Both the position numbers and the translations under genes were made by a program. A DNA stretch of 64,000 nt from a virus. The notes beneath the pieces were generated by a model. The model was not told where the DNA came from and did no database searches. It saw only the letters and a program-made list of their open reading frames with translations. Location of the stretch: positions 1 through 64,000 of IMG/VR virus record IMGVR_UViG_3300009285_004753; one strand, 5' to 3'. Of the stretch, positions 32,167 through 40,087 are shown piece after piece. How positions within the stretch are numbered: the stretch's first letter is position 1; every line of letters begins with the position of its first letter.

Positions 32167-33767
32167 GGCCGGCACGCCATGAACGCACGAATGAACTCCG
32201 CAGCGAGCGGCGGCACTATTGCGTTTCCGTACGCGCGCAGTTGCCCCGTGCGACCGGGCCTGACGGGAGCGATCGGGCTGACCGAGCTTATGCAAAATCG
32301 GCCTCCACTACATATACCGCACCCCGCTTTCTCTTCGTCAGAAATGGATTCCCATGCTTTTTGAATCTCTGATAGTGTCGTGGGCACATCCCCGCCTTGA
32401 CTGAGGTAACGCTGCAAAAACGACAAGGCGGCTTCGGTTTTGCCGTCTCCCGTCGCAAGCGCCCATGCTCTTTCATGTGACACACAAAACACACGGGCGT
32501 CAGGTTGTCCGGGGCATTGTTCATTGGGTTGCCGTCCGCGGGATGTACGTTCAAATTGCGCGCAGTCCCGCAGTCCCGGCAATTCTTCCCGACGTGCTTT
32601 GCTGCCTGTCTCCGGTATGCCTTCGGCGACTCTACCTTGATCCTCCCCATCTGCCACGACGCCATGCATCTCCTGTCGCAGAACAGCCGCTGGTTGAATA
32701 CCGAAAGATCCTCCAACCTCAGCCCGAACACCTTCCGCATCATACGCACAGCGCATTGCTTGCAATATTTCTCTGGAGTTTCCTTCTGTTTGCGCCCCAT
32801 ACATCACCCCCGTTTCCCTCTGGCAGGTGCCAATTGAGTCCATTGTATGGGCAACCCCATCAGATAGCAGACGAATTCTGGGGCGAGTCGGGCGAGACTT
32901 TCCGTCCCGGCAGGAAAGCCATTCGATGTCGGACCAGGGGCCTGCGCCGCCTGCCGGGGCAACTGGTCGAGTCGTTCCCGCCCCGTCCCGTCCGGGTTGA
33001 TCCCCGTCGTCGCCATACCCGGTGTGTCCTTCCAGTCTCTGCTGCTTGGCGTTGTCCAGCCGACCAGTTGCACCTGGTCCTCCAGGTTCCGCACATCTCC
33101 CGGCTGTACCCGATTCCCGCCCGCGTCGCCCCGTGCCCGCGGCGTCTGCCAGCCGACAAACTTCACAGCGTGCTCCAGGCTCGCCGTGTGTTTCTTCCCG
33201 TCCTGCGTGCGCCCCGTGGCATCCATCTTGTCCACATCCATCGTTCGTCCGCCGCTTGGCGTGTTGGGAGTCGGCCACCCAGTACAGCCGCTGCCGGATG
33301 TGCGGTGCGCCGACGCTACAAGCTGGAAGTACCGTCGCCCCGCAGGTGTAACCTTCTCCTTCCAGGTCGTCGAATACAAGATCGAGCCAACCCCCTCCAA
33401 TTGCTGCTCCAACCTGCTCGCCAAACACAGTGTCAGGCTTGCACTCGCGGATGAGACGGTAGAAGTCTGGCCAGAGATGTCGGTCATCACACACTCCTCT
33501 CCGATTGCCTGCAACAGAAAACGGCTGACAAGGAGCCGAGCCGGTCCACACGGGGCGTCCCTCGGGCCAACCAGCGAGATGCAGGGCCAGCGGCCAACCA
33601 GCGATCCCGGCAAAGAAGTGGCATTGCGTATACCCGTGCAAATCTGCGGGGGAAACCGTCTGTATCGGCCTGTCGTCGATGTCGCCCAACGGTATGTGCC
33701 CCGCCACCATGAGGTTCCACAGCCACGCGACGCAGTACGGATCAATCTCGTTGTAGTACGCGACCAC
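32163..33767 (-). CDS. DNA cytosine-5 methyltransferase, interrupted before motif X
   Basis: Phage-type C5-methylase starting at GTG (VAYYNEIDPYCVAWL). Motif I is CHFFAGIAGWPLAL, the catalytic motif IV is SAPCQPFS, then VFGEQVGA stands in for ENV, then PHIRQRLYWVAD and later EWLSCRDGKSRP. The last 30 residues hold the motif X region GQLRAYGNAIVPPLAAEFI. Between CRDGK and motif X lie roughly 190 residues with no family resemblance, because this stretch coincides with an HNH endonuclease gene in another frame. The frame is open throughout. Whether the full 534-aa product is active is uncertain. Confidence 0.7.
   Translation of the reverse strand: MVAYYNEIDPYCVAWLWNLMVAGHIPLGDIDDRPIQTVSPADLHGYTQCHFFAGIAGWPLALHLAGWPEGRPVWTGSAPCQPFSVAGNRRGVCDDRHLWPDFYRLIRECKPDTVFGEQVGAAIGGGWLDLVFDDLEGEGYTCGATVLPACSVGAPHIRQRLYWVADSQHAKRRTNDGCGQDGCHGAHAGREETHGEPGARCEVCRLADAAGTGRRGRESGTAGRCAEPGGPGATGRLDNAKQQRLEGHTGYGDDGDQPGRDGAGTTRPVAPAGGAGPWSDIEWLSCRDGKSRPTRPRIRLLSDGVAHTMDSIGTCQRETGVMYGAQTEGNSREILQAMRCAYDAEGVRAEVGGSFGIQPAAVLRQEMHGVVADGEDQGRVAEGIPETGSKARREELPGLRDCAQFERTSRGRQPNEQCPGQPDARVFCVSHERAWALATGDGKTEAALSFLQRYLSQGGDVPTTLSEIQKAWESISDEEKAGCGICSGGRFCISSVSPIAPVRPGRTGQLRAYGNAIVPPLAAEFIRAFMACRP
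32288..32800 (-). CDS. HNH homing-type endonuclease
   Basis: An N-terminal zinc knuckle (CKQC and RLFCDRRC) is followed by the HNH core (CRDCGTARNLNVHPADGN, NNAPDNL, PVCFVCHMKEH) and a C-terminal CRFC, GMCPRHYQRFKKHG module typical of phage HNH proteins. Its ATG lies 3 bases after the stop of the overlapping GWPTP-type gene, with a GGGGGTGATGT ribosome site. It lies inside the methyltransferase frame, just upstream of motif X. It is probably a selfish insertion, and no group I intron core was identified by eye. Confidence 0.85.
   Translation of the reverse strand: MGRKQKETPEKYCKQCAVRMMRKVFGLRLEDLSVFNQRLFCDRRCMASWQMGRIKVESPKAYRRQAAKHVGKNCRDCGTARNLNVHPADGNPMNNAPDNLTPVCFVCHMKEHGRLRRETAKPKPPCRFCSVTSVKAGMCPRHYQRFKKHGNPFLTKRKRGAVYVVEADFA
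32308..32325 (-). promoter_or_regulatory. Possible GGTATA-type element at the 3' end of the HNH gene
   Basis: Minus strand GTGCGGTATATGTAGTGGAGG with its hexamer at 32313-32318. The downstream bases match the 30412 element. It lies within coding sequence and its nearest likely start is 147 bases downstream, so this is a weaker case. Confidence 0.3.
32804..33487 (-). CDS. GWPTP-repeat methyltransferase-associated protein, overlapping frame
   Basis: A second frame, shifted against the methyltransferase, opens with ATG behind an excellent GGAGAGGAGTGTGTG leader. It reads TTWKEKVTPAGRRYFQLVAS, GCTGWPTP, VGWQTPRARG, VGWTTPSSRDWKD and finally LAPEFVCYLMGLPIQWTQLA. I know WxTPxxRD repeats and an LxPxFVxWLMGxPxxW ending from many phage proteins annotated as cytosine methylases or unknown. 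It probably serves as, or derives from, the target-recognition region of that enzyme family. 227 aa. Confidence 0.6.
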   Translation of the reverse strand: MTDISGQTSTVSSASASLTLCLASRLEQQLEGVGSILYSTTWKEKVTPAGRRYFQLVASAHRTSGSGCTGWPTPNTPSGGRTMDVDKMDATGRTQDGKKHTASLEHAVKFVGWQTPRARGDAGGNRVQPGDVRNLEDQVQLVGWTTPSSRDWKDTPGMATTGINPDGTGRERLDQLPRQAAQAPGPTSNGFPAGTESLARLAPEFVCYLMGLPIQWTQLAPARGKRG

Positions 33768-33770
33768 ACT

Positions 33771-34181
33771 TCACCGATCGACCGAGTACAATAGCACAGC
33801 ACAATCGACACATATGCCGGGAGCAAACGTCACCATACCGGAAACAACAACGTCCGGTATGACCGGACCGACGGACGCTACCGCAACATCTGAATCAACA
33901 CCGGCTATCGCGCGTCTGAAACGGATCACACACCCCCACAACCCGCCACCGATATGCGTCAGCCGCTCCCTGCAAACCGGGAACGGAGCCGGAAACCCCC
34001 CAGCGAGCACCAGCGCCTCCTCGGCAACACGCGCATCATTCGCGGCGCCGAGGCTGTCCGCCAGTATCTGAGTTGCCGTAGCGACAGATAGACGGGGAGA
34101 CAAGCGCACGCCCTGCAAGAGGAGAGAAAGCGCAATATCCAATTCCGGGAACACAGGCCCGCGCCGAGACCAATCGCTCAT
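33771..34181 (-). CDS. Hypothetical protein, 136 aa
   Basis: Not recognised. Helical first half (LDIALSLLLQGVRLSPRLSV, ATQILADSLGAANDARVAEE) and hydrophobic strands in the second half ending with CVDCAVLLYSVDR. It begins with ATGA coupling to its upstream neighbour and ends 3 bases before the methyltransferase start. Confidence 0.55.
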   Translation of the reverse strand: MSDWSRRGPVFPELDIALSLLLQGVRLSPRLSVATATQILADSLGAANDARVAEEALVLAGGFPAPFPVCRERLTHIGGGLWGCVIRFRRAIAGVDSDVAVASVGPVIPDVVVSGMVTFAPGICVDCAVLLYSVDR

Positions 34182-34603
34182 ACCCGCACCTTCGAGTAGA
34201 CGATCACCTGCTCGTAGTCGAACACACCGATCTCACGCGGGCGTACCCGTCCGTCCAGATGCCGCACCTGAAACACGATCTCAGGCGCCGCTGTATCGGG
34301 CAACCGCTTGATCACCCGGCAAAGTCCACCAGGCCACGACCCCATCGGTACGGTTTCTACCAGCACACCAATCAGTCGGTGCCTGTAATGGCAGTCGGCG
34401 GATCGCGCATCCCAGACCTCGCCGCCAGGAAACCGGAGCTTATGCCTGACACAGAAACGGATGGCGTTACGCTGCGTACTACGCCTATAATAGAAGTTCG
34501 GTATCTGTGTTGCGCTGTCTATCTTCCAAGAAAGACAGTACGTCCCCGCTTCAAGCAGAACACAATGAAACCCGGATGCCGTCTTAGATGTGCGCACTGC
34601 CAC
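34178..34603 (-). CDS. Hypothetical protein, 141 aa
   Basis: Not recognised. GTG start behind GGGGGGCAA. The sequence is beta-rich with several cysteines (HCVLLEAGTYCLSW, RFCVRHKLRFPGGEVWD, DCHYRHRLIGVLVET). Coupled by ATGA to the following gene. Confidence 0.55.
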   Translation of the reverse strand: MAVRTSKTASGFHCVLLEAGTYCLSWKIDSATQIPNFYYRRSTQRNAIRFCVRHKLRFPGGEVWDARSADCHYRHRLIGVLVETVPMGSWPGGLCRVIKRLPDTAAPEIVFQVRHLDGRVRPREIGVFDYEQVIVYSKVRV

Positions 34604-34611
34604 TTGCCCCC

Positions 34612-34884
34612 CTACATGCCTAAGCCGCGATAGAAAGCATCGCGCTCCGGCTTTGCTGCAATAGCAGCGGCCTCTGTTTCAAACACATCATCAACCGAGA
34701 ATGTTGTCGTCTCGCCGGAAAACGGAGAACGCCGTACCAGGGGGAACCAGACCTTGCAGACCAGCGTCGCGTCAGGTGACACCGACGACGGCCACGGCGC
34801 TACGACCAGCATCGCGGGCACAATCACCCCGGCAAACAGCGTAGTATCGGATACATACACGAAAACTGTAGCACCATCGTTCAT
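34612..34884 (-). CDS. Hypothetical protein, 90 aa
   Basis: Starts at the ATG overlapping the upstream stop (ATGA) with a GGAGGATCAG ribosome site. Strand-rich (GATVFVYVSDTTLFAGVIVP, TLVCKVWFPLVRRSPF) with a helical acidic end. Not recognised. Confidence 0.55.
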   Translation of the reverse strand: MNDGATVFVYVSDTTLFAGVIVPAMLVVAPWPSSVSPDATLVCKVWFPLVRRSPFSGETTTFSVDDVFETEAAAIAAKPERDAFYRGLGM

Positions 34885-35234
34885 CTGATCCTCCGCGACA
34901 TCCGGTACAACACGCTGTTCGACGTCATTACCGGAGTCAATAGACCGCGACACTTCTTCGGCCGGTGCACCGGCTCCGGCACAGGATCAGGCACCGACAA
35001 TACCACGTTAAACCCGACAAACGATTCACTATCGCTGGCGTATGCGCGGTCAACAGAAACCAAGGCGCTGCCCGCCCACTTGGCAACAACGAAATCACCA
35101 ACAAGAGCGAACAGTAAACTGTCGTCACCCCGCGCACAGGCGCGACGAAACGGCAGCGGCAGACCACTCGCATGCGCGTTCCACGTCAGACGTGAAACGA
35201 AGACCTGCTGCTCGTGTCTGCCCTGCACATTCAT
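34881..35234 (-). CDS. Hypothetical protein, 117 aa
   Basis: Not recognised. Short strands and a basic C-terminus (HRPKKCRGLL, LYRMSRRIR). Located between the primase and a set of small unknowns, coupled by ATGA on both sides. Confidence 0.55.
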   Translation of the reverse strand: MNVQGRHEQQVFVSRLTWNAHASGLPLPFRRACARGDDSLLFALVGDFVVAKWAGSALVSVDRAYASDSESFVGFNVVLSVPDPVPEPVHRPKKCRGLLTPVMTSNSVLYRMSRRIR

Positions 35235-36262
35235 TGTAACGACCTCAGTTGCGCCTGTACCTGATCAAGCGTGAACGCCCGCTTAGTAACCGGTTGACAC
35301 CGCCGAGAAATCAGTCCGATCGACTGCACCATGAAACTCATGTGCACCAACGGATCATACGGCCGACGAGCGCAGAACAAGTGCGCCAGTTGGTACGGAG
35401 GCACAGACGCCGGATCATCATCGTGACCCGGAAACTCCAACACCGACGTTTCAACGCCGCTGGAACGGAGCATCGCGGCAATAGCGTATGCCTTACCAAC
35501 GGCATCGCCATCCAGAGCAACGCAGACCTCACGGAACCCAGCGGCAGCGATCAGAGCCAATTGCCGATCAGTCACGTGCTTCCCGTAACCAGCGATTATT
35601 CGGTCCCCCAGCGCCTGGGACGCTATGACCGCAGAGATTGGTCCCTCAACCAACACCGCAATATCCCGCCGCAACACACGCCGCAGTTGGTAGACCTGGT
35701 CCCGCCTGGACACGGGTGCGTTCCGATACTTGTTCCGGTGCCCGACGAAAGTCCGCCCGACCCAATACAGCGGAATACCGTGTTCATCCTCATCAACGAA
35801 GACTACGCGTCCACGGAGGTCGTATGCCTCATTTCGCGCACCCTCGAATATCCTGTACCGCCGAATTGACCAGTCGGAGATCCCACGGTCACGCAGATAG
35901 TTGTACCCGGCGGTCGTAAGCGGTTGCAGCGGCGGAACGGGCAGCACCTTGGCTTCTTCCGCCTTCTCTTCTTCCTCTTCCAGCAGGCTGACCATGTCGT
36001 CCAAGCACCGGCACTCAGGGTGCGTGTACAGATACGCCAGCCCGAGCCGACGATACAGCCCTTCAATCGACCCCCCCTCTTCGCACCGATGACAGAACCA
36101 GCGGCCCTTCTTCGGATTGAGGTAGAGTGGCATTTTATGCGTATGACTGTTCAGTACAGAGTTACAGAACGGACAAGCGAACCGGACCTCGCTGCCCGAC
36201 GCCGAGTGAATCGGATCGCCAAGCACACGAACAAGAACCGGATCAGTCCCGACCACTGGCAC
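35231..36262 (-). CDS. DnaG-type DNA primase
   Basis: The N-terminal zinc finger has C30, C33, C57 and C60 (CPFC and FCHRC). A middle catalytic region follows with YNYLRDRGISDWSIRRYRIF, and a TOPRIM core with VLVEGPISAV (E206) and CVALDGDAVG (D251, D253). It synthesises RNA primers for lagging strands and is encoded beside the DnaB-like helicase. The 343-aa length fits compact phage primases without a helicase-binding domain. It starts on the last base of the upstream gene's stop. Confidence 0.9.
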   Translation of the reverse strand: MPVVGTDPVLVRVLGDPIHSASGSEVRFACPFCNSVLNSHTHKMPLYLNPKKGRWFCHRCEEGGSIEGLYRRLGLAYLYTHPECRCLDDMVSLLEEEEEKAEEAKVLPVPPLQPLTTAGYNYLRDRGISDWSIRRYRIFEGARNEAYDLRGRVVFVDEDEHGIPLYWVGRTFVGHRNKYRNAPVSRRDQVYQLRRVLRRDIAVLVEGPISAVIASQALGDRIIAGYGKHVTDRQLALIAAAGFREVCVALDGDAVGKAYAIAAMLRSSGVETSVLEFPGHDDDPASVPPYQLAHLFCARRPYDPLVHMSFMVQSIGLISRRCQPVTKRAFTLDQVQAQLRSLQ

Positions 36263-36549
36263 TATCTCCCGGCAGGTTTTTCAGCAGCCCCCTTGAGGCC
36301 GTCAGCGATGTAGCCGGACGCAAAATCGGGCACAGGCATCACCAGTGCTGTACCGACCACTTCCAGCCGTGCCACGTCATACCAACGGCTGTCTTCCACC
36401 TTCCCCGACTTCTCTGCCTGCGGTGCCACAACGGCCTGAATACAGCCGTACAGGTCGAACGACACACAGGTAACAACGCCCTTGAACCCCGTCACCTTGT
36501 CTTGAACCCGCCGCCCCAACAGCCGCCGGACATGCTCCTCAATTTTCAT
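36262..36549 (-). CDS. Conserved small phage protein (KDKVTGFKG family), 95 aa
   Basis: The opening EEHVRRLLGRRVQDKVTGFK with GVVT and then YGCIQAVVAP, ending in an acidic strand, is a pattern shared by many small phage proteins predicted to be SH3-like, with no known role. The ATG follows a GGGGGTCTCAG leader. It overlaps the upstream gene by 11 bases. Confidence 0.6.
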   Translation of the reverse strand: MKIEEHVRRLLGRRVQDKVTGFKGVVTCVSFDLYGCIQAVVAPQAEKSGKVEDSRWYDVARLEVVGTALVMPVPDFASGYIADGLKGAAEKPAGR

Positions 36550-36805
36550 CTGAGACCCCCATTGTATAGTTAATCGCAGCATCCACGACTCTCTTGCACT
36601 GGTACTTGGAACGAATGTTCGCGCGAAAGAATCGCCAGACTGAAGAGGCCGAGCGCCAGCCCTCGACCACAGCGGCGCGAATCGTCAGCGGCCCCACATC
36701 CAGTACGACGTCGATGTCAGCGTTGGCCGGAAGGTCCGACAACGCCGCCTCACACACCATCCCGCTGTAGCAGACCACATCATACATCACCTCTGACTTC
36801 TCCAT
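36539..36805 (-). CDS. Hypothetical protein, 88 aa
   Basis: Beta-rich (VMYDVVCYSGMVCEAAL, IDVVLDVGPLTIRAAVVEG) with a basic C-terminal helix. The ATG is fixed by GGGAGGTAAGGTC. Not recognised. Confidence 0.55.
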   Translation of the reverse strand: MEKSEVMYDVVCYSGMVCEAALSDLPANADIDVVLDVGPLTIRAAVVEGWRSASSVWRFFRANIRSKYQCKRVVDAAINYTMGVSDEN

Positions 36806-36809
36806 GACC

Positions 36810-37220
36810 TTACCTCCCTGGGATCTTGATCTTGCCGCCGGCAAGCCGCACGAAGTTTTCCGCAGCTACGCGGACTGCCAGCGACAGGCTCCCGTACAGG
36901 TACAGGCTGTCGTTCAAGTACTCCTTCGGAACACGGGCATCGACCACAACAGCAACCGCGTCATCGGGGTCAGTCCCCGTCCAGACCAGGATCTCGACGT
37001 CCGTCATTCGGAGCTTGGAAGCGATATGCTCTAGGTTCTCGGCCCACATGTTCCCACAACGGACATCACCGTCAGCGAAAGTGAAATAGTTGCCCCACGC
37101 AATCGGGCGCTCCCCCGAAACACCGACGGTGGAAACTTCACCGGCGACAGGGCGTACGCGCTTCCGTTCGACAAAACACGGGGGAACCGTGATTCCCGCC
37201 GCCTTCAAGATCTCATCCAT
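36810..37220 (-). CDS. Hypothetical protein, 136 aa
   Basis: Not recognised. ERPIAWGNYFTFADGDVRCG and a hydrophobic C-terminal helix (YLYGSLSLAVRVAAENFVRL) are the clearest features. The ATG after GGGGGTGTGCT is the only one compatible with the promoter directly upstream, whose hexamer ends 19 bases away. Confidence 0.55.
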   Translation of the reverse strand: MDEILKAAGITVPPCFVERKRVRPVAGEVSTVGVSGERPIAWGNYFTFADGDVRCGNMWAENLEHIASKLRMTDVEILVWTGTDPDDAVAVVVDARVPKEYLNDSLYLYGSLSLAVRVAAENFVRLAGGKIKIPGR

Positions 37221-37229
37221 AGCACACCC

Positions 37230-37262
37230 CCACACACATTATACCACGGACTACGACACCGA
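37230..37262 (-). promoter_or_regulatory. GGTATAAT promoter upstream of the 136-aa gene
   Basis: Minus strand CCGTGGTATAATGTGTG with its hexamer at 37240-37245. It contains a perfect TATAAT preceded by TGG, i.e. an extended -10. It partly overlaps the DnaB stop region and is the best-scoring member of the element set by eye. Confidence 0.65.
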
Positions 37263-38609
37263 GGCAGGGAGCGCCTGTACCGGCAACACTCCCGCAGGCG
37301 GAACAATGTACTCAGTCATGTACATGCGGAAGTAATCAACATACATCGGGATCAGTTTGAACTTCCGTCCGCGGCGCACCTTATCAACCCACAAGCGCCC
37401 CATGCACTTGTCGTACTCCTCGCGCGTCTGATTGATCGATACGACCCCATCAGCGATCTGGACTTTCTTGATCGACTCACCGATGCGGTCCATGCGCAAC
37501 TCTTCATCGCCCTTTGAAGGACGCCAGCGCTGAACCTGCGACCCCGTCCACACCAGGCAATCAAAGTCTCGGGCAAGCTGCTGCAACTGAGAATAGACGC
37601 TCTTCCCCGCCTGATAGGAATTCTCGTTGTTCATCTCCGCCAACTCGTCGGCGTAGTCCACCACGACCAGCGCCGGCGCTACGCCATCAACGGCCCGCAG
37701 TTTAGCCAAGTGCGCCCGCAGCGTTTCGACTGTGGGCCGACCCGACGGGTAGTATTTAACCCGCAAGTAGAAGGGATTGAGGCCCCACGCTCCGTCGGCG
37801 AAGAATGCCCCGAGCGGGCCGTTCGGCTTCACGATCTCAAACGTCGGAATCCCCGTGAAACGGGAACCGAAGCGGAGCAACACATCCGACTCCTCTAAAT
37901 CTCCGATCGTGTAGTACACCACCGGAAACCCCTGCTTTATCGCCGCCGCTGCCATGTTCAGCATCCAGACGGACTTCCCCCCGCCAGACAGTCCAAGAAC
38001 GACCCACACCTCACCGCGGCAAGGTCCACCAAACGCGCAATGGTCAAGCGACGGAATGGCGGTCGGTACCCGCCGACGGCGCTGGTTCTCCGACCGGATG
38101 ATCTGCGCCAGCGCCGGAAGCTGCTGATGCACGTTTGTCCCGATTCGCGTCACATCAAACCCGGCGAGTGTCGCCTCAGTCATTATCTTGCGGCAGTCCT
38201 CCTCGTCGCCGTTATTCCGCAAGATATCGATGCACTTGTAGATCCCGTCCTTCATCGCCTGCCGTCGGCCGAACTTCACGACAGCTTCCTTCACATACTC
38301 CGAATCGCGGACCTCGGACTGATACATCGCCCGAATGGACTGCATCAGTGCTTCCGTCTGCTCCGGGGCGTAGGCAGCGATCTGTGCGTACTGACGTACC
38401 TCTGTCAGCAACGTGGTCTGGTCCGGCATACTCCGCCGCTCGTCGTAATACTTCAGGAGCAGCATCGCAGCTACGGACAGGTCCGTCGTCTCGAAATATC
38501 CGGGTGAAAGTACGTCCCGAAATGACGGCACGAACATCGGGTCACGGAGCATCACCGTGACGATGCGCGCCTGAAAGCCTATGTCAAAAGTATAGCGGGG
38601 AGTTTCCAC
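37251..38609 (-). CDS. Replicative DNA helicase, DnaB-like
   Basis: An N-terminal helical domain (residues 1-150) precedes the RecA-like motor: Walker A GLSGGGKSVW at 206-215, with the lead-in CRGEVWVVL, and Walker B ALVVVDYADEL at 313-323. WTGSQVQRWRPS follows like the conserved Gln/Arg sensor motif. It would form a hexamer at the replication fork with the primase nearby. The GTG start has AAGGA upstream and overlaps the UvsW-like gene by 31 bases. 452 aa. Confidence 0.87.
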   Translation of the reverse strand: METPRYTFDIGFQARIVTVMLRDPMFVPSFRDVLSPGYFETTDLSVAAMLLLKYYDERRSMPDQTTLLTEVRQYAQIAAYAPEQTEALMQSIRAMYQSEVRDSEYVKEAVVKFGRRQAMKDGIYKCIDILRNNGDEEDCRKIMTEATLAGFDVTRIGTNVHQQLPALAQIIRSENQRRRRVPTAIPSLDHCAFGGPCRGEVWVVLGLSGGGKSVWMLNMAAAAIKQGFPVVYYTIGDLEESDVLLRFGSRFTGIPTFEIVKPNGPLGAFFADGAWGLNPFYLRVKYYPSGRPTVETLRAHLAKLRAVDGVAPALVVVDYADELAEMNNENSYQAGKSVYSQLQQLARDFDCLVWTGSQVQRWRPSKGDEELRMDRIGESIKKVQIADGVVSINQTREEYDKCMGRLWVDKVRRGRKFKLIPMYVDYFRMYMTEYIVPPAGVLPVQALPASVS

Positions 38610-40027
38610 GGATCAGGTTCCTTTATCCAGTCCATCACGGAACAAACGCGGATACGTTCCCGCCGATAAAGCTTCAAACGCCGCCGCGAATGGCGCTCGG
38701 TCGTCGGGTGCATCGCATCCCAGAAATCGAAGACGAGCAACGTATCTCCGACACCACGACTTCGCATCCCGCGGCCCATACGCTGATAGACCCGCCGCGG
38801 TTTCTTCCCCCCGCCGCACAGCATCACACCACCGAAATCGGGAATATCAACTCCCTCGTCCAGAGCGGGCGACGCGATTACCACCACCTGATCACGCGAC
38901 TGCACGTACTCACGCAACCGCTGCAAGTCCCACTCCTCCGGCTTCTCGCCGGGCTTGGTATAGACCTCGCGGTTCCCCGTCACAAAGATCGTGCCAGGGA
39001 CATACCGCGAGATCAACTCCAGCAAAGGCAGCCCGTGAGCCTCCACATGCCCGACGAAGATCAGCAACTTGATCCCGCGGTCAACACACGTCCGGGCGAT
39101 GTCGGCGGCAATGCCGTTGCGGACCCGGTTGCGCGTAATACACGCTGAGTAAAGCCCGTCCCACGACCGATCTTCGGGAATCGGCTCAGACGACGACAGG
39201 ACACCCGACATGATCACGAACGGCGTCGGCAAAATGCCGCGCTCGACCAGCACATGCAGCGGCACGTAAAGCAGTGGCATCCCAATCAGGCCGATCAAAG
39301 CGAGATCGCGGGGAGCATACTCGTCAAGGTCTTCAAACAGCGTAGCAGACAGACCGAACCTGTAGGAAGCACCACACCTCTCCAACACCGCCACGTAACT
39401 CGACGCTGGAGAATGGTGAACCTCGTCGGCGATTACAACATCGCATGACTGCAGCAACGACAGTATACTGTCGTCCTGATGCCGCAGCCCGTTGTTCAGC
39501 GTCTGAATCGTAGCGCACGTGACCGCATGCCCGAACTCCCTTGTGTCCCCCATCACCAGCCCGACATCGTCAATCCCGTACTTCCTGTACCTAGCAGCAG
39601 CCTGCTCCGTAATGAACAGTGACCCGGAGCAGAACAAAATCTGTTTACCGTACCCGAGCAGGATCTTCGACGCAGCGACAGCAGACTCCGTCTTGCCGGA
39701 GCCAGTAGGCAGTTCAATCAGCCCACGCCCGCCAGACAGCAGCTTCTGCACAGCGAGACGCTGATAGTCTCGCAGTTCAACGCCGGGGAGCAAGCCGGTC
39801 AACCAGGCGTCAGAAACCTCAATCGGAACCGCCGTCGATTCTTCTACGACCACGACATCGGGCATCAGCTTGCGCACAAGTGGGACCAGCCCAGAATACA
39901 TCTCACCGTCGGGCGATATGAACGCAAAGTCGGGTTCGTTTTCCAGCTTCAGCTTCACCGCCAGGTCTTGAATCTCCCAGTAGTCGGCATCGACAATTGT
40001 CTTGACCGGACCAACTTGGAGCTTCAC
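38579..40027 (-). CDS. SF2 helicase, UvsW-like
   Basis: The first 85 residues form an N-terminal domain opening with VKLQVGPVKTIVDADYWEIQ. Helicase motifs follow: VELRDYQRLAV (Q-like), ELPTGSGKT (105-113), IADEVHH (199-205), FGLSATL (224-230), and C-terminal VIASPALDEGVDI and QRMGRGMR. T4 UvsW performs branch migration and R-loop unwinding to switch to recombination-dependent replication. The GTG chosen lies after the GGTATA promoter with a GGGGGTGGGCG site. Upstream ATGs would lie at or before the transcript start. 482 aa. Confidence 0.85.
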   Translation of the reverse strand: MKLQVGPVKTIVDADYWEIQDLAVKLKLENEPDFAFISPDGEMYSGLVPLVRKLMPDVVVVEESTAVPIEVSDAWLTGLLPGVELRDYQRLAVQKLLSGGRGLIELPTGSGKTESAVAASKILLGYGKQILFCSGSLFITEQAAARYRKYGIDDVGLVMGDTREFGHAVTCATIQTLNNGLRHQDDSILSLLQSCDVVIADEVHHSPASSYVAVLERCGASYRFGLSATLFEDLDEYAPRDLALIGLIGMPLLYVPLHVLVERGILPTPFVIMSGVLSSSEPIPEDRSWDGLYSACITRNRVRNGIAADIARTCVDRGIKLLIFVGHVEAHGLPLLELISRYVPGTIFVTGNREVYTKPGEKPEEWDLQRLREYVQSRDQVVVIASPALDEGVDIPDFGGVMLCGGGKKPRRVYQRMGRGMRSRGVGDTLLVFDFWDAMHPTTERHSRRRLKLYRRERIRVCSVMDWIKEPDPWKLPAILLT

Positions 40028-40039
40028 CGCCCACCCCCA

Positions 40040-40066
40040 CATCATGCCTATACCACGAAACACAAC
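40040..40066 (-). promoter_or_regulatory. GGTATA-type promoter upstream of the UvsW-like helicase
   Basis: Minus strand TTCGTGGTATAGGCATG with its hexamer at 40049-40054, 21 bases before the GTG start. It lies just downstream (in transcription sense) of a nested palindrome. Confidence 0.55.
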
Positions 40067-40087
40067 TCCGCTTCGCCGTGACAGCTT

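Noticed and set aside
32005-32295. 96-aa TTG-start gene after the HNH gene
   Set aside because: Despite a good ribosome site, its first half overlaps out of frame the unmistakable methyltransferase motif X region. Only the coupled 53-aa part is kept.
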